A stretch of DNA of 64,000 nt from positions 1 through 64,000 of the forward strand of contig DLHT01000008.1 of NCBI GenBank assembly GCA_002483365.1. The letters are read 5' to 3'. Position numbers and translations under genes: made by a program. Shown one piece after another: positions 22,601-30,054 of the stretch (its first letter is position 1; each line of letters begins with the position of its first letter). Origin of the DNA: Cellvibrio sp. UBA7661. Lineage in GTDB: Bacteria; Pseudomonadota; Gammaproteobacteria; Pseudomonadales; Cellvibrionaceae. The notes under the pieces were generated by a model that saw nothing but the letters and a program-made list of their open reading frames with translations, was not told where the DNA came from and did not search any database.

Positions 22601-25600
22601 GTAGGTGCATCGTTGGTGTTGGCAACCGTAATGGTGAATGTGTCGGTTACGGCTCCACCGTTACCATCATTTGCTGTGACATCTATCGTGAGAGTACCCA
22701 CATCGCTGTTGGTGGGTGTACCACTGAAGGTGCGCGTAGCGGAATCAAAATTGAGCCACGCCGGTAAACCACCGCCGCCATTTAATTGCGCGGAATATGT
22801 CAGCGTTGCTCCGGCATCGACATCGGCAAATGTATTGGCTGCAAATTGAAAATTAAATGCTGCATCTTCCGTCGCATTTTGGTTGGGAATGATGTTCGCA
22901 ACCGTGGGCGCGTCATTCGTATTCGCGACAGTGATTGTGAATGTATCGCTTACGGTTCCACCGTTGCCATCATCGGCAGTGACATCGATGGTGATCGTAC
23001 CTACATCACTGTTTGCAGGTGTTCCGCTGAAGGTACGCGTAGCAGAATCAAAACTCAGCCACGTAGGTAAACCACCGCCGCCATTTAATTCCGCGGAATA
23101 CGTCAGCGTTGCTCCAGCATCGACATCGGCAAATGTATTCGCTGCAAATTGAAAATTAAACGCGGCATCTTCTGTCGCATTTTGGTTGGGAATGATGTTC
23201 GCAACAGTAGGTGCATCGTTGGTATTCGCAACCGTAATGGTGAAAGTGTCAGTTACGGTTCCGCCGTTGCCATCATCAGCAATCACATCAATCGACACTG
23301 AGCCCACATGGGCATTTGTCGGAGTACCACTGAAAGTGCGCGTGGCAGAATCAAAATTCAACCATGCGGGCAAAGGCCCACCACCTGCCAGCTGTGCTGT
23401 GTAAGTGAGCGAATCACCCACATCCTGATCAGCAAATGTATTGGCTGCAAATGTAAAATTAAATGCAGAATCTTCTGTGGCATTTTGATTGGAAATAGCG
23501 GTAGCAATAGTCGGTGCATCATTGCTGTTGGCAATGACTATATCGAAGGTATCCGTGGCAGGCGTACCACCATTGCCATCGTCAGCCGTCACTTTAATTG
23601 AAATAGTCCCTACATCCGCATTTGCGGGCGTACCGGAAAAGGTGCGTGTTGTCGCATTAAAACTTAACCAACCCGGCAATGCGCTGCCATCCGCCATAGT
23701 GGCTGTGTAGGTCAGGGTATCGCCTACATCCGGATCATTGAAGGTGGTATCGGGAAACTGGAAATTGAAAGCAACATCTTCGGTAGCATTCTGGTTGGGA
23801 ATAGGAGTGACCAGATCCGGTGAATCGTCCGTATTCCCAATCACAATATCGAAGGTATCGCTAACGCTGGCGGTGCCGTCGCTGGCAATCACTTCAATGC
23901 TGATTGTTCCTACATCTCCATTCGATGGAGTACCGCTGAAGGTGCGTGTAGCACTATCAAATGATAACCATGCAGGCAGTGGGGCCCCGCCGGGTATTTG
24001 GGCGGTGTACGTCAGGGTATTGCCTACGTCCTGGTCGTTGAACACATTGATGGGAAATGTATAGTTAAAAAGTGCGTTTTCTGTGGCCGTCTGATCAAGA
24101 ATTGGATTGGCAACAGTAGGCGCATCGTTGGTATTGGCAACCACAATATCGAACGTATCGGACGCAGTTCCACCAGCACCATCATTCACTGTTAACTTGA
24201 CAGAAATAGTACCTACATCACCGTTAGCGGGCGTACCACTGAAGGTACGGGTTGCCGAATCAAAATTAAGCCACCCAGGCAGTGCACCCCCACCCGCCAA
24301 TTCCGCTGTGTAAGTAAAACTCGCACCCAGATCCCCATCACCGAAGGTATTGGCAGGAAAGGTGTAATTAAAAGCCGAGTCTTCTGTCGCATTTTGGTTA
24401 CCGACAGGAGAATTAACGAACGGAGCATCGTTAACGTTGGTTACTGTCAGGTCAAAGGTATCTTCCGCTGTACCGCCGTTGCCATCGGAGGCAGTGACTT
24501 TGATTGATATTGTGCCTACATCGCCATCATCGGGCACACCACTGAAGGTGCGCGTTGCCGCATTAAAACTTAACCATGAAGGCAGCGGGTTGCCGTCGGC
24601 TCTTGTTGCCGAGTAGGTGAATGTCGCACCGGGGTCAACATCACTAAAGGTGTTATCTGCAAACTGAAAACTGAAAAAAGATTCTTCCGCTGTTGTTTGA
24701 TCAGAAATAGGATTCGCCACCGTCGGCGCATCATTCACGCCGGTGATATTGATGGTGGCAGAATCATTCGCTGACAGGCTTCCATCACTGGCCGATACCG
24801 TCAGGGTTTCGGTTGCGGGAGGGGCATCACCGGAGTAACGGTAGGTCAAGGTGCCGCCGTTGTTGCCTATGAATAAATTATTCAGCTGGGTCGATGTCCC
24901 TGTCAGTACCAGCGAGTTGGTACCGTTACCGGACGAAATCACCACGCCAGTGGTGCCCACGGCAGCCGTCAGTTGGCTAAGCGCCAGGGGAGCCGAAATG
25001 GTGACAGTGAGGGTGTCACCATCAGAATCGTTTACAACTATTCCAGTACCGTGCAAATCCAGCAGGGCTTGCTCATTTACCGAATAGCTCGCCTCGGTGA
25101 TGGTTGCGACCGGAGCATCATTAGTGTTGTTGACGCTGATTGAAATATTGTCCTGATCCTGCAAACCACCGCCAAGTCCAAGGTCTTTGGTAGTGATGCT
25201 GATCGTATCGTTGCCAGTAAATCCGTTAGACGGTGTGTAGGTAATCGTCGCCAGTGCAGCATTGACTTCGCTGACAGAGCCACGGAACACCATATGGTAA
25301 TCTTCAAAACCATCATTGGAGGTGAACTTGAGCCCTGTGGTTTGCCCAAGGGTAAGTGAGCCCTGCCCGCTGGTAAGTGTTACCTCTACATCGTTTGGAA
25401 ATGCATCGGCATCGGCAATTTGTATGCGGTTGCCATACAAATTACTGAAAATTAATGGGGTGTTCTGGTTGGTCGATTGTGCTCCGGGCACTGTGTTGAC
25501 CGGTGCCTGGTTATTGCCATCGTTGTGGGAAACCAAAATATTCAGGTCATTGGCACTATCACCCACGCCATTGACGATCATTTCCGAGTTATTCCAAGCA

Positions 25601-26730
25601 TCGCTGCGATAAGCGACAGAGACCTTCCCATCAGCATTATTGGTGGTGATTTTGACAATATATGTCTGGCCGTCATTGAGCGAGACATTGCCGAAGTTGA
25701 CGGTATACCAACCAAATGTGCCGTCCAATGCATTGGAGTTGAATGTTTGGTTGACCAGCGGGGTGACATCATTCCAGCCTTCATCGAGCAATTGGATAGT
25801 GATGTCCTGATTCGCAGCGCCCGGCTCCAGGCGTAATTGCACACTGAGTTGATTGACCAGATAAGTCGCGTCCGGGCTATCGTATAAGAACGATTGCCCT
25901 ACACCGGTTGTCGACGATACCGTTTGTGCGTTAGTGCCACCCTGGATGTTGATCCAGTTGCTTGTCGCCATCGCTTTGACCCACTGCTCCTGCGCTGCAG
26001 CACTGACCAGCAACGCGGTATCAATCTCACCCGAGCGGTATTCAAGATCCCAATCACCCCCAAGGGTTTTGTGACCGGTTGTGTCATCGCTGGCGGCAAC
26101 GTCAGCATCAGTTAACTGCGCCATGCGTTCAATCAACGCCTGACCGGTGGGATAGGCAACAACATCACAGCCGTACAACAAAATATCGCCCGTTTCACCC
26201 AGCGCCTTGCCCCAAGCGGCCAAATCATCTTCGTATTGGAACAGGGTGCTATCGGTCAGCCGGGTGTTGCCCAGCTCTACAGCACCGGCACTGCCATGGG
26301 AAATAATGTGGACCGCACTGAGGTTGCTGTATTGCGCAAGCGCCGAGGCAATTTGCTCAACACCGTCTGTTTGTGGGTCAAGATAAATCACCGCAATCTT
26401 GTCAGCATCGCTACGGCTTTTTATGTCATCCACGATCGCTTCGTAGTCACTGACCGCCATATCCACAAATACGACGCTGGTGATCCCGTGTTCGCTTTCA
26501 GACGGTTGGTCAAAGGGGGCGACATCAGACGTGTCGTTTTGGCTCGCCATCATTAATGGCTGGTCTTGCAGGTAAATGCTGGCCAGATCCACTTGCTCTG
26601 CCGCCTGCGCCAAATACTGGGCATCGGAATTGCCATCATCAAAGACGGCGATATCCGCAGTGGCAGAAAAAAGTAACCGGGGCTCAAGAGCCTCAATTAA
26701 CGGACGACGATGGCGAGGTAGTTTGGACAT
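16699..26730 (-). CDS. Giant LEPR-XLL / DUF4347 / Ig-repeat surface protein
   Basis: About 3343 aa from the ATG at 26728-26730. The frame is open upstream to 26826, but a terminator-like hairpin there and the LEPR domain position favour this start. Order: LEPR-XLL motif EALEPRLLFSA (13-23) instead of a Sec signal; DUF4347 (about 82-245) with HIISHGSAG and LLYGCD; a beta-sandwich module (about 257-404); two cadherin-like modules (about 411-667); seven putative-Ig (He_PIG) repeats; two cadherin-like modules again (about 1378-1634); six more repeats; a second beta-sandwich copy (about 2241-2396); five repeats; two divergent Ig modules; a Pro-rich linker; a C-terminal hydrophobic hairpin (about 3254-3296) and a charged tail. 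Three HlyD-type proteins, one with an M50 protease, are encoded immediately upstream. Exact function unknown; adhesion or polysaccharide binding is plausible. Confidence 0.85.
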   Translation of the reverse strand: MSKLPRHRRPLIEALEPRLLFSATADIAVFDDGNSDAQYLAQAAEQVDLASIYLQDQPLMMASQNDTSDVAPFDQPSESEHGITSVVFVDMAVSDYEAIVDDIKSRSDADKIAVIYLDPQTDGVEQIASALAQYSNLSAVHIISHGSAGAVELGNTRLTDSTLFQYEDDLAAWGKALGETGDILLYGCDVVAYPTGQALIERMAQLTDADVAASDDTTGHKTLGGDWDLEYRSGEIDTALLVSAAAQEQWVKAMATSNWINIQGGTNAQTVSSTTGVGQSFLYDSPDATYLVNQLSVQLRLEPGAANQDITIQLLDEGWNDVTPLVNQTFNSNALDGTFGWYTVNFGNVSLNDGQTYIVKITTNNADGKVSVAYRSDAWNNSEMIVNGVGDSANDLNILVSHNDGNNQAPVNTVPGAQSTNQNTPLIFSNLYGNRIQIADADAFPNDVEVTLTSGQGSLTLGQTTGLKFTSNDGFEDYHMVFRGSVSEVNAALATITYTPSNGFTGNDTISITTKDLGLGGGLQDQDNISISVNNTNDAPVATITEASYSVNEQALLDLHGTGIVVNDSDGDTLTVTISAPLALSQLTAAVGTTGVVISSGNGTNSLVLTGTSTQLNNLFIGNNGGTLTYRYSGDAPPATETLTVSASDGSLSANDSATINITGVNDAPTVANPISDQTTAEESFFSFQFADNTFSDVDPGATFTYSATRADGNPLPSWLSFNAATRTFSGVPDDGDVGTISIKVTASDGNGGTAEDTFDLTVTNVNDAPFVNSPVGNQNATEDSAFNYTFPANTFGDGDLGASFTYTAELAGGGALPGWLNFDSATRTFSGTPANGDVGTISVKLTVNDGAGGTASDTFDIVVANTNDAPTVANPILDQTATENALFNYTFPINVFNDQDVGNTLTYTAQIPGGAPLPAWLSFDSATRTFSGTPSNGDVGTISIEVIASDGTASVSDTFDIVIGNTDDSPDLVTPIPNQNATEDVAFNFQFPDTTFNDPDVGDTLTYTATMADGSALPGWLSFNATTRTFSGTPANADVGTISIKVTADDGNGGTPATDTFDIVIANSNDAPTIATAISNQNATEDSAFNFTFAANTFADQDVGDSLTYTAQLAGGGPLPAWLNFDSATRTFSGTPTNAHVGSVSIDVIADDGNGGTVTDTFTITVANTNDAPTVANIIPNQNATEDAAFNFQFAANTFADVDAGATLTYSAELNGGGGLPTWLSFDSATRTFSGTPANSDVGTITIDVTADDGNGGTVSDTFTITVANTNDAPTVANIIPNQNATEDAAFNFQFAANTFADVDAGATLTYSAQLNGGGGLPAWLNFDSATRTFSGTPTNSDVGTLTIDVTANDGNGGAVTDTFTITVANTNDAPTVVITLTDYYADEQTWIDLHGTGISVADVDSSALTITITGAGSNSNLAATVGTTGVNIVSGINTDTLILSGTAAQLNDLFAGNNGGTLTYRLSGDTPLATRLLTISASDGSLSGNDTATINITAVNDAPENDVPGAQVTSEDTALVFSLVNGNRIQVDDLDVGGGNLEITLSVTNGTLTLAGTSGLSFTTGDGTTDSTLVFTGTKSDINTALATLTFNPTSNYNGAAVLSLTTSDLGNTGTGGTLTDTDTVNITINAANDAPTVANIIPNQNATEDAAFNFQFAANTFADVDAGATLTYSVQLNGGGGLPTWLSFDSATRTFSGTPANSDVGTLTIDVTADDGNGGTVTDTFTLTVANVNDAPTVANIIPDQNATEDAAFNFQFAANTFADVDAGATLTYSAQLNGGGGLPAWLSFDPVTRTFSGTPANSDVGTLMIDVTADDGNGGTVTDTFTLTVANVNDAPTVANIIPNQNATEDAAFNFQFASNTFADVELDSLTYSAQLNGGGGLPAWLSFDSATRTFSGTPANGDVGTLTIDVTADDGNGGTVTDTFTLTVANVNDAPTVANIIPDQNATEDAAFNFQFAANTFADVDAGATLTYSAELNGGGGLPAWLSFNSATRTFSGTPANSDVGTITIDVTADDGNGGTVTDTFTITIANTNDAPTVANIIPNQNATEDAAFNFQFASNTFADAELDSLTYSAQLNGGGGLPTWLSFDSATRTFSGTPANSDVGTLTIDVTANDGNGGTVTDTFTITVANTNDAPTVATPIPDRTATEASAFNFQFNAGTFVDADAGDTLTYSAQLNGGGGLPAWLSFDPATRTFSGVPGVGDIGTLTIDVTAEDSTGATVTDTFTLTVNPVGDLEYIDTGNGTTQLPLSPTPIGQSFFYNSVGATYTVNEVGLYLARFADAAVQTITVELRDGWNGAVLGTASISSTQISSDGFGWHTFSFANVALNDSQTYVIQVSSSGTDDKVLFSRLPGDVFPDGTFIDNGVPDAAGWDLVFKIAKDDGTNTAPIVDYPINDQTIDAEDPFNLVVPLNTFSDPDPNDTITYRAQLAGGGSMGWLQFNESTRTFWGTPHWNQAGTITVELIATDNHGTSTSDFFDITVVNTNIAPTVNQAIPNQTVNEDSVWSFQFDSNTFADVDAGQTFTYTAELATLGGMPPWLSFDAATRTFSGTPANGDVGTWTVEVTANDGFGGEVVETFDIVVANTNDAPVVASPIPDQSATETLPFTFTFNNAAFSDEDVGDVLTYTATSNGGALPGWLNFNSATRTFSGTPPVGTVGALNIEVAADDGTGGLISDSFVITIAPQPPNVLPVVQNPIADQSVEENQAFGFTIPASTFVDADGDTLSYSAQLSGGGALPSWLVFDAATGTFSGTPSASDIGSITVQVTATDSRNGSVSDSFVITINNLNDAPVLAIAPADQAAVANSPFSVTFPANMFTDADAGTVLTYTATQADGSPLPDWLVFSSSTLNFSGTPSNADEGSIAIQIVASDGIATATANFRLSVTAVNEAPQTSGTVVINNLEDAAGDQVDLWAMFSDAETASRDLVYSLLGNSNPALVTNASIDPATGKLQLNYGANQFGSCDLVVRAQDAQGAWVDNRVSIIIEPVNDAPVSTGIADIRVAAGSSPQQMNLGNVFSDIENGTNLVWSLVDNTNSAVATSVQIDPLTGVMTLSFAPATGGESTITLRAQDADGAWVDTRFKVIVAGSPVTPPVVPPVTPPVIEPPVTPPPPTTPPVVNPPTTPPTTPPSTEVPGTNPVPDAGGSGGDGGSGILTPPGLPGNGQALVVDSLDTEPRSDAGFDDKSSRDIERAQEMFKADATPVTTLTASTALAGLIAPDSGFAPWEEADFDSEVRRLRAQMDEAMEEEQDRRAIVAGITFSITTGLLVWSLRASSLLLTMMSMLPLWRGLDPLPILDEVNKRKKELEQQRKDREREDKSSKEVGYLFDHAQRKEPGP
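20240..23480. repeat. Near-identical 300-303-bp tandem coding repeats
   Basis: Within the giant gene, consecutive units of 303 bp (101 codons) or 300 bp share long identical stretches, for example the segment around GGAATGATGTTCGC at 20587, 20890, 21190 and 21493. The array is split by a non-repeat block at about 21830-22600 and resumes to about 23480. DNA-level identity implies recent amplification or gene conversion. Confidence 0.85.
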
Positions 26731-26826
26731 GGATACCGAAATTATTGAGTCGGACACCCGCCCTGGGCGACGCAGACAGGAATCATAAACACACGGAAAC
26801 CCTACCCCAGGTTTCTTAAAGATCAA

Positions 26827-26850
26827 AAAATAACCTGATTTGGTTATTTT
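26827..26850. terminator. Terminator-like hairpin between the adaptor and giant genes
   Basis: A 9-bp stem (26827-26835 with 26842-26850) with a 6-nt loop and A/T tails on both sides. On the minus strand it lies downstream of the HlyD-type adaptor gene and upstream of the giant gene. If functional, the giant gene needs its own promoter in 26731-26826, which supports the shorter start. Confidence 0.55.
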
Positions 26851-26934
26851 GGCACATTTTTCAACTTATGTGCTGAGCTATCAACGTGTTATTAAAAATA
26901 ATCTAACTCACATGCAATACGGTAGTTGTCGGCT

Positions 26935-27783
26935 TTATGGCAGATTGCGCACATCAAGCAAGTTCAGGGTGACGCCATCAAAACTCACCCGGCATTTCAA
27001 GCCGCTGGGTAAGCGGTTATTGGGATTGGGGAATGACAGGCGGATACCGAAAGTATTGCTCGGCCCATCAATCACCTGGTCAACCAACGTCACTTCCGCC
27101 GTGTAGCTTCGGTCTGCTGTCGCAAGCTCTGGCACCACACTGGCCTTCATCCCCACTTTGACCTTGCCGTACAGGCTTGCCGGGGCAAATACCTCCACCC
27201 TCAAAGGGTCTAGCTGCGCCAACTTGAGTACCGGTTCAAAATCGATGTGCTCGCCCGGCTCTTTCATACGCTCAACCACAACGCCGTCAATCGGGCTGAC
27301 AAGGGTGCGGCGCTGTAAATCTGCCAGTGCGCGCTTGTGTTCAAGCTCTGCCTGACGTCTGCGATCCAATGCCTGCTGCAACTGCTGTTGGGCAATGGCA
27401 TGTTCAGTTTTGAGTTTGTCCAACTCGGAAAAAGAGGCCGCCTTTTTTTCGTAGAGATCTTTTACGCGCTCCAGCGACCGGTTACTGAACTCCAACGCCA
27501 GTTGTTGTGCTTGCACATCACTGGTCAGCTCAGCCTGGACGCGGCGCAGCTCAACGGTGGCAGACTCCAACCCGGCATCGAGGCGCGCCACTACATCGCC
27601 CTTTTTCACCTGATCGTTTTTATCGACCAATACTTCGCTGATAACCCCTTCTACCGCGCTACTCATTTCCACAACGACAGAAGGTTCGATACGACAATTC
27701 AATTGCGCGGGTTCTTGTGTCTGCGCCCAAGCGCTGCACGCCATTAGCATGGTGGAACAAGACACTGCAAAGCCTTTAAACAT
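26935..27783 (-). CDS. HlyD/RND-type periplasmic adaptor (membrane fusion protein)
   Basis: About 282 aa. Start ATG 27781-27783 has GAG six bases upstream and gives a signal peptide ending AWA before QTQEPAQ. An N-terminal lipoyl-like half (VVVEMSSAVEGVISEVLVDKNDQVKKGDVVARLD), a long coiled-coil hairpin (about 75-160, rich in Q/E/L/K), the second lipoyl half (RRTLVSPIDGVVVERMKEPGEHID), then beta-barrel and membrane-proximal parts. Such adaptors link an inner-membrane pump to a TolC-like channel. No pump (RND or ABC) and no TolC gene are in the window. Its neighbours are two further HlyD-type proteins and the giant LEPR-XLL protein, so it probably belongs to that system. Confidence 0.85.
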   Translation of the reverse strand: MFKGFAVSCSTMLMACSAWAQTQEPAQLNCRIEPSVVVEMSSAVEGVISEVLVDKNDQVKKGDVVARLDAGLESATVELRRVQAELTSDVQAQQLALEFSNRSLERVKDLYEKKAASFSELDKLKTEHAIAQQQLQQALDRRRQAELEHKRALADLQRRTLVSPIDGVVVERMKEPGEHIDFEPVLKLAQLDPLRVEVFAPASLYGKVKVGMKASVVPELATADRSYTAEVTLVDQVIDGPSNTFGIRLSFPNPNNRLPSGLKCRVSFDGVTLNLLDVRNLP

Positions 27784-27864
27784 GGTTAACTCGATATAAA
27801 AAAACAACTTGCTTATGAATATAGTTTAAAAAAAACAGATAGCTACGACGAACTTATAACGAAC

Positions 27865-30054
27865 TTACGAAAAATGCTGGATAAAAACCTGCTGTAACTT
27901 GCGATACCAACGGTGCGCCAGCGGTTCAGACGGGTGCTGAAAACGTACATACACCCGCTCACCGTAGTGGCCGGATTGGACGAAATCGCCCAGTACCACA
28001 TCCAACAAAAATACTTTTTCTGTGACGCGCGTACCCGATGGCTGGCTGGCATCCACCGCCAAACGGCCCCCACCCTGCGCGCCCAACACAATACTGGGCA
28101 ACTCCTGTGTCGCAATCGGCGTCTGCGATAACAGCTGCGCCGGTATCTCCTGCGCTGGATTGCTCGCCAACCTTACACTGATGCTATGGGTAGCCTGGCG
28201 CACAAGCCCAACCTCCTGCTGCAGCAATGCCGCCCGCACCCGCACAGCATCCGGTTTTTCGATTAAACCCACCTCATCTCCCTGGCGCAGATAACTGCCG
28301 GGCAAATAGTGCTGACGGGTAATACGAAAAATCCCCTCTGACGGACTACGCACCACCAGGTTTTGCACCCGCGTTTGCAGCAGAGCAACTTCGGCCTTGA
28401 TGGCATTGAGGTCTTGCTCTAGCAGTTGCGCCTGCGGGCGGTCACTCACCCACGCCTGCTGATAGCGCGCATCGTATTCGCGCAAGCGGGCTTGCTGCGA
28501 TAACAACTGAGCGACCAGTGCGGGGTTATACAATCGCACCAATTCCTGCCCCTGCGTGACCGCCTCGCCATTGGCTACCAATAACCGGGCAACTTCACCG
28601 CTGGATTCCACCTTCACCCGCGCTTCATCCGGCAGCCAGAGCACCGCCTCAACAGAGGTCGATTGCGGCACCGGCACAAATACCAACCCCGCCACCAACA
28701 CTGAAGCACCAGCTACTGTCACCGCTAACGCGCGCAGGCGGTTGGAAGCGAGCTGTTTGTCGCGCGCGACGTAATGCAGTGCTTTTAATGCAGGCCAGAT
28801 CAGCTGGAAAAATACTAACCAACCACCAACAACCAGCCCCAAGGTAGGAAAATAATTGGCTACCAGCAGGATGATAAAAAACAGCATAAATACGCGATAT
28901 AAAAATGCCGCAATGCTGTATCCGGTAAAAATAATGGCTTCGCGGGTATTGGCAGCGGGCGAAAAAATCCCGCTCACACCATAAGCATAACGGCGCAATA
29001 AATAACTGAATTGTTGGTTGGAACGGGTGGCGAGATTGGGCAGATCACAGGCATCGGTCAGCAAGTGATAACCATCAAAGCGCATCAACGGATTGCCATT
29101 GAAAAACAACGTAGACACGCTGCCGATAATGATGATGTTGTATAAAAAATCGCGCAGGAAACCGGTGCCGGAACCCGATGATAATTGCAGCCACAACAAC
29201 AGTGCAAGCGCCGCCAGAAACAATTCCACCGCTATACCCGCCGCGCTCACCATCAAGCGCTGGCGCTTGGAAGAAAAACCGGTCGCGGCGCTGGCATCTA
29301 CATAGGGCAGTGGCGTCCCAACCACAAACACCAAGCCGCAATCATTGACTTGTCCACCCCAGACTTTGGTAAACAACCCGTGCCCCAGCTCATGCAGCAC
29401 TTTAAAAAAGGGATAGGTCAACCAGAGCAATAATAAATTGGAGGGCGACAACACGCGGTCAAGCTGACCCCGCGTCAATTCAATCCAGTGATTGCCCGCT
29501 TGCAACAAGGCATAACCAACCACTACCAACCAGATAACACCCATGGTGCGCGTGGCGAGCAAACGTGCCAATGGCATGAGTTTATCGAGCAATTTATCGG
29601 GGTTGCCGAGTGGGATATTCCAGGTAAGCGGGTTCATAAACAGCCGCACCCAGCGCTGTTGCTTTTTCTGTTCCCGCCGCGCAAATAATTCCTGGGTATT
29701 GGGCGGTAAATCGCACACCAATAAATCGGCGACATGCAGGTACTGCAACAAATGGATCAGATCATCACGCGTGGGAATATCATCGGCCGATTCATAAAAT
29801 TCAGCCTGACTGGCTGCCGCCAATACCTGCGCAAGCGTGTTATGCCCGTCCATCGCACTGATTAAACGCCATGCCGAAGGCGTAAGCCGGTGAAAACGGC
29901 CGTTGCTTTTGTCTTGCAATATGTACCAAGGCTCACCGCTATAGTCGCGCCGTTGGATGTGGATATGGCGCGGCAACGAAGGCCGCAATGACTCAAGGCG
30001 TTGCCACATGGGATTCGCAGGTGCGGCGTGGGAATCAGGCGCTTGTACGTCCAT
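27865..30054 (-). CDS. M50 (site-2 protease type) metalloprotease fused to HlyD-type adaptor
   Basis: About 729 aa. Start ATG 30052-30054 overlaps the upstream stop as TAATG, so translation is coupled. A cytoplasmic PqqD-like region comes first (about 45-125), then a polytopic membrane domain with the zinc motif HELGH (His221, Glu222, His225) and the third-ligand segment NGNPLMRFDGYHLL (Asp327), both as in M50 proteases. More helices follow to about residue 450. The periplasmic C-terminal part is HlyD-like: lipoyl halves around EVARLLVANGEAVTQGQELVRL and LVVRSPSEGIFRI flank a coiled coil. The active-site residues are intact, so it may cleave within or near membranes, possibly processing the giant neighbour. 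That substrate is inference. Confidence 0.85.
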   Translation of the reverse strand: MDVQAPDSHAAPANPMWQRLESLRPSLPRHIHIQRRDYSGEPWYILQDKSNGRFHRLTPSAWRLISAMDGHNTLAQVLAAASQAEFYESADDIPTRDDLIHLLQYLHVADLLVCDLPPNTQELFARREQKKQQRWVRLFMNPLTWNIPLGNPDKLLDKLMPLARLLATRTMGVIWLVVVGYALLQAGNHWIELTRGQLDRVLSPSNLLLLWLTYPFFKVLHELGHGLFTKVWGGQVNDCGLVFVVGTPLPYVDASAATGFSSKRQRLMVSAAGIAVELFLAALALLLWLQLSSGSGTGFLRDFLYNIIIIGSVSTLFFNGNPLMRFDGYHLLTDACDLPNLATRSNQQFSYLLRRYAYGVSGIFSPAANTREAIIFTGYSIAAFLYRVFMLFFIILLVANYFPTLGLVVGGWLVFFQLIWPALKALHYVARDKQLASNRLRALAVTVAGASVLVAGLVFVPVPQSTSVEAVLWLPDEARVKVESSGEVARLLVANGEAVTQGQELVRLYNPALVAQLLSQQARLREYDARYQQAWVSDRPQAQLLEQDLNAIKAEVALLQTRVQNLVVRSPSEGIFRITRQHYLPGSYLRQGDEVGLIEKPDAVRVRAALLQQEVGLVRQATHSISVRLASNPAQEIPAQLLSQTPIATQELPSIVLGAQGGGRLAVDASQPSGTRVTEKVFLLDVVLGDFVQSGHYGERVYVRFQHPSEPLAHRWYRKLQQVFIQHFS

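Noticed and set aside
20240..23480. Regular repetition that could be taken for a CRISPR or satellite array
   Set aside because: The unit is 300-303 bp, coding, in frame, and translates into Ig-like domains. There are no spacers and no cas genes.
18000..25900. Dozens of plus-strand open frames of 60-190 codons opposite the giant gene (for example 19982-20551)
   Set aside because: They mirror the codon pattern of the minus-strand repeats, recur with the same 300-303-bp period, and have no ribosome sites or family features. They are antisense shadows of the repeat gene.
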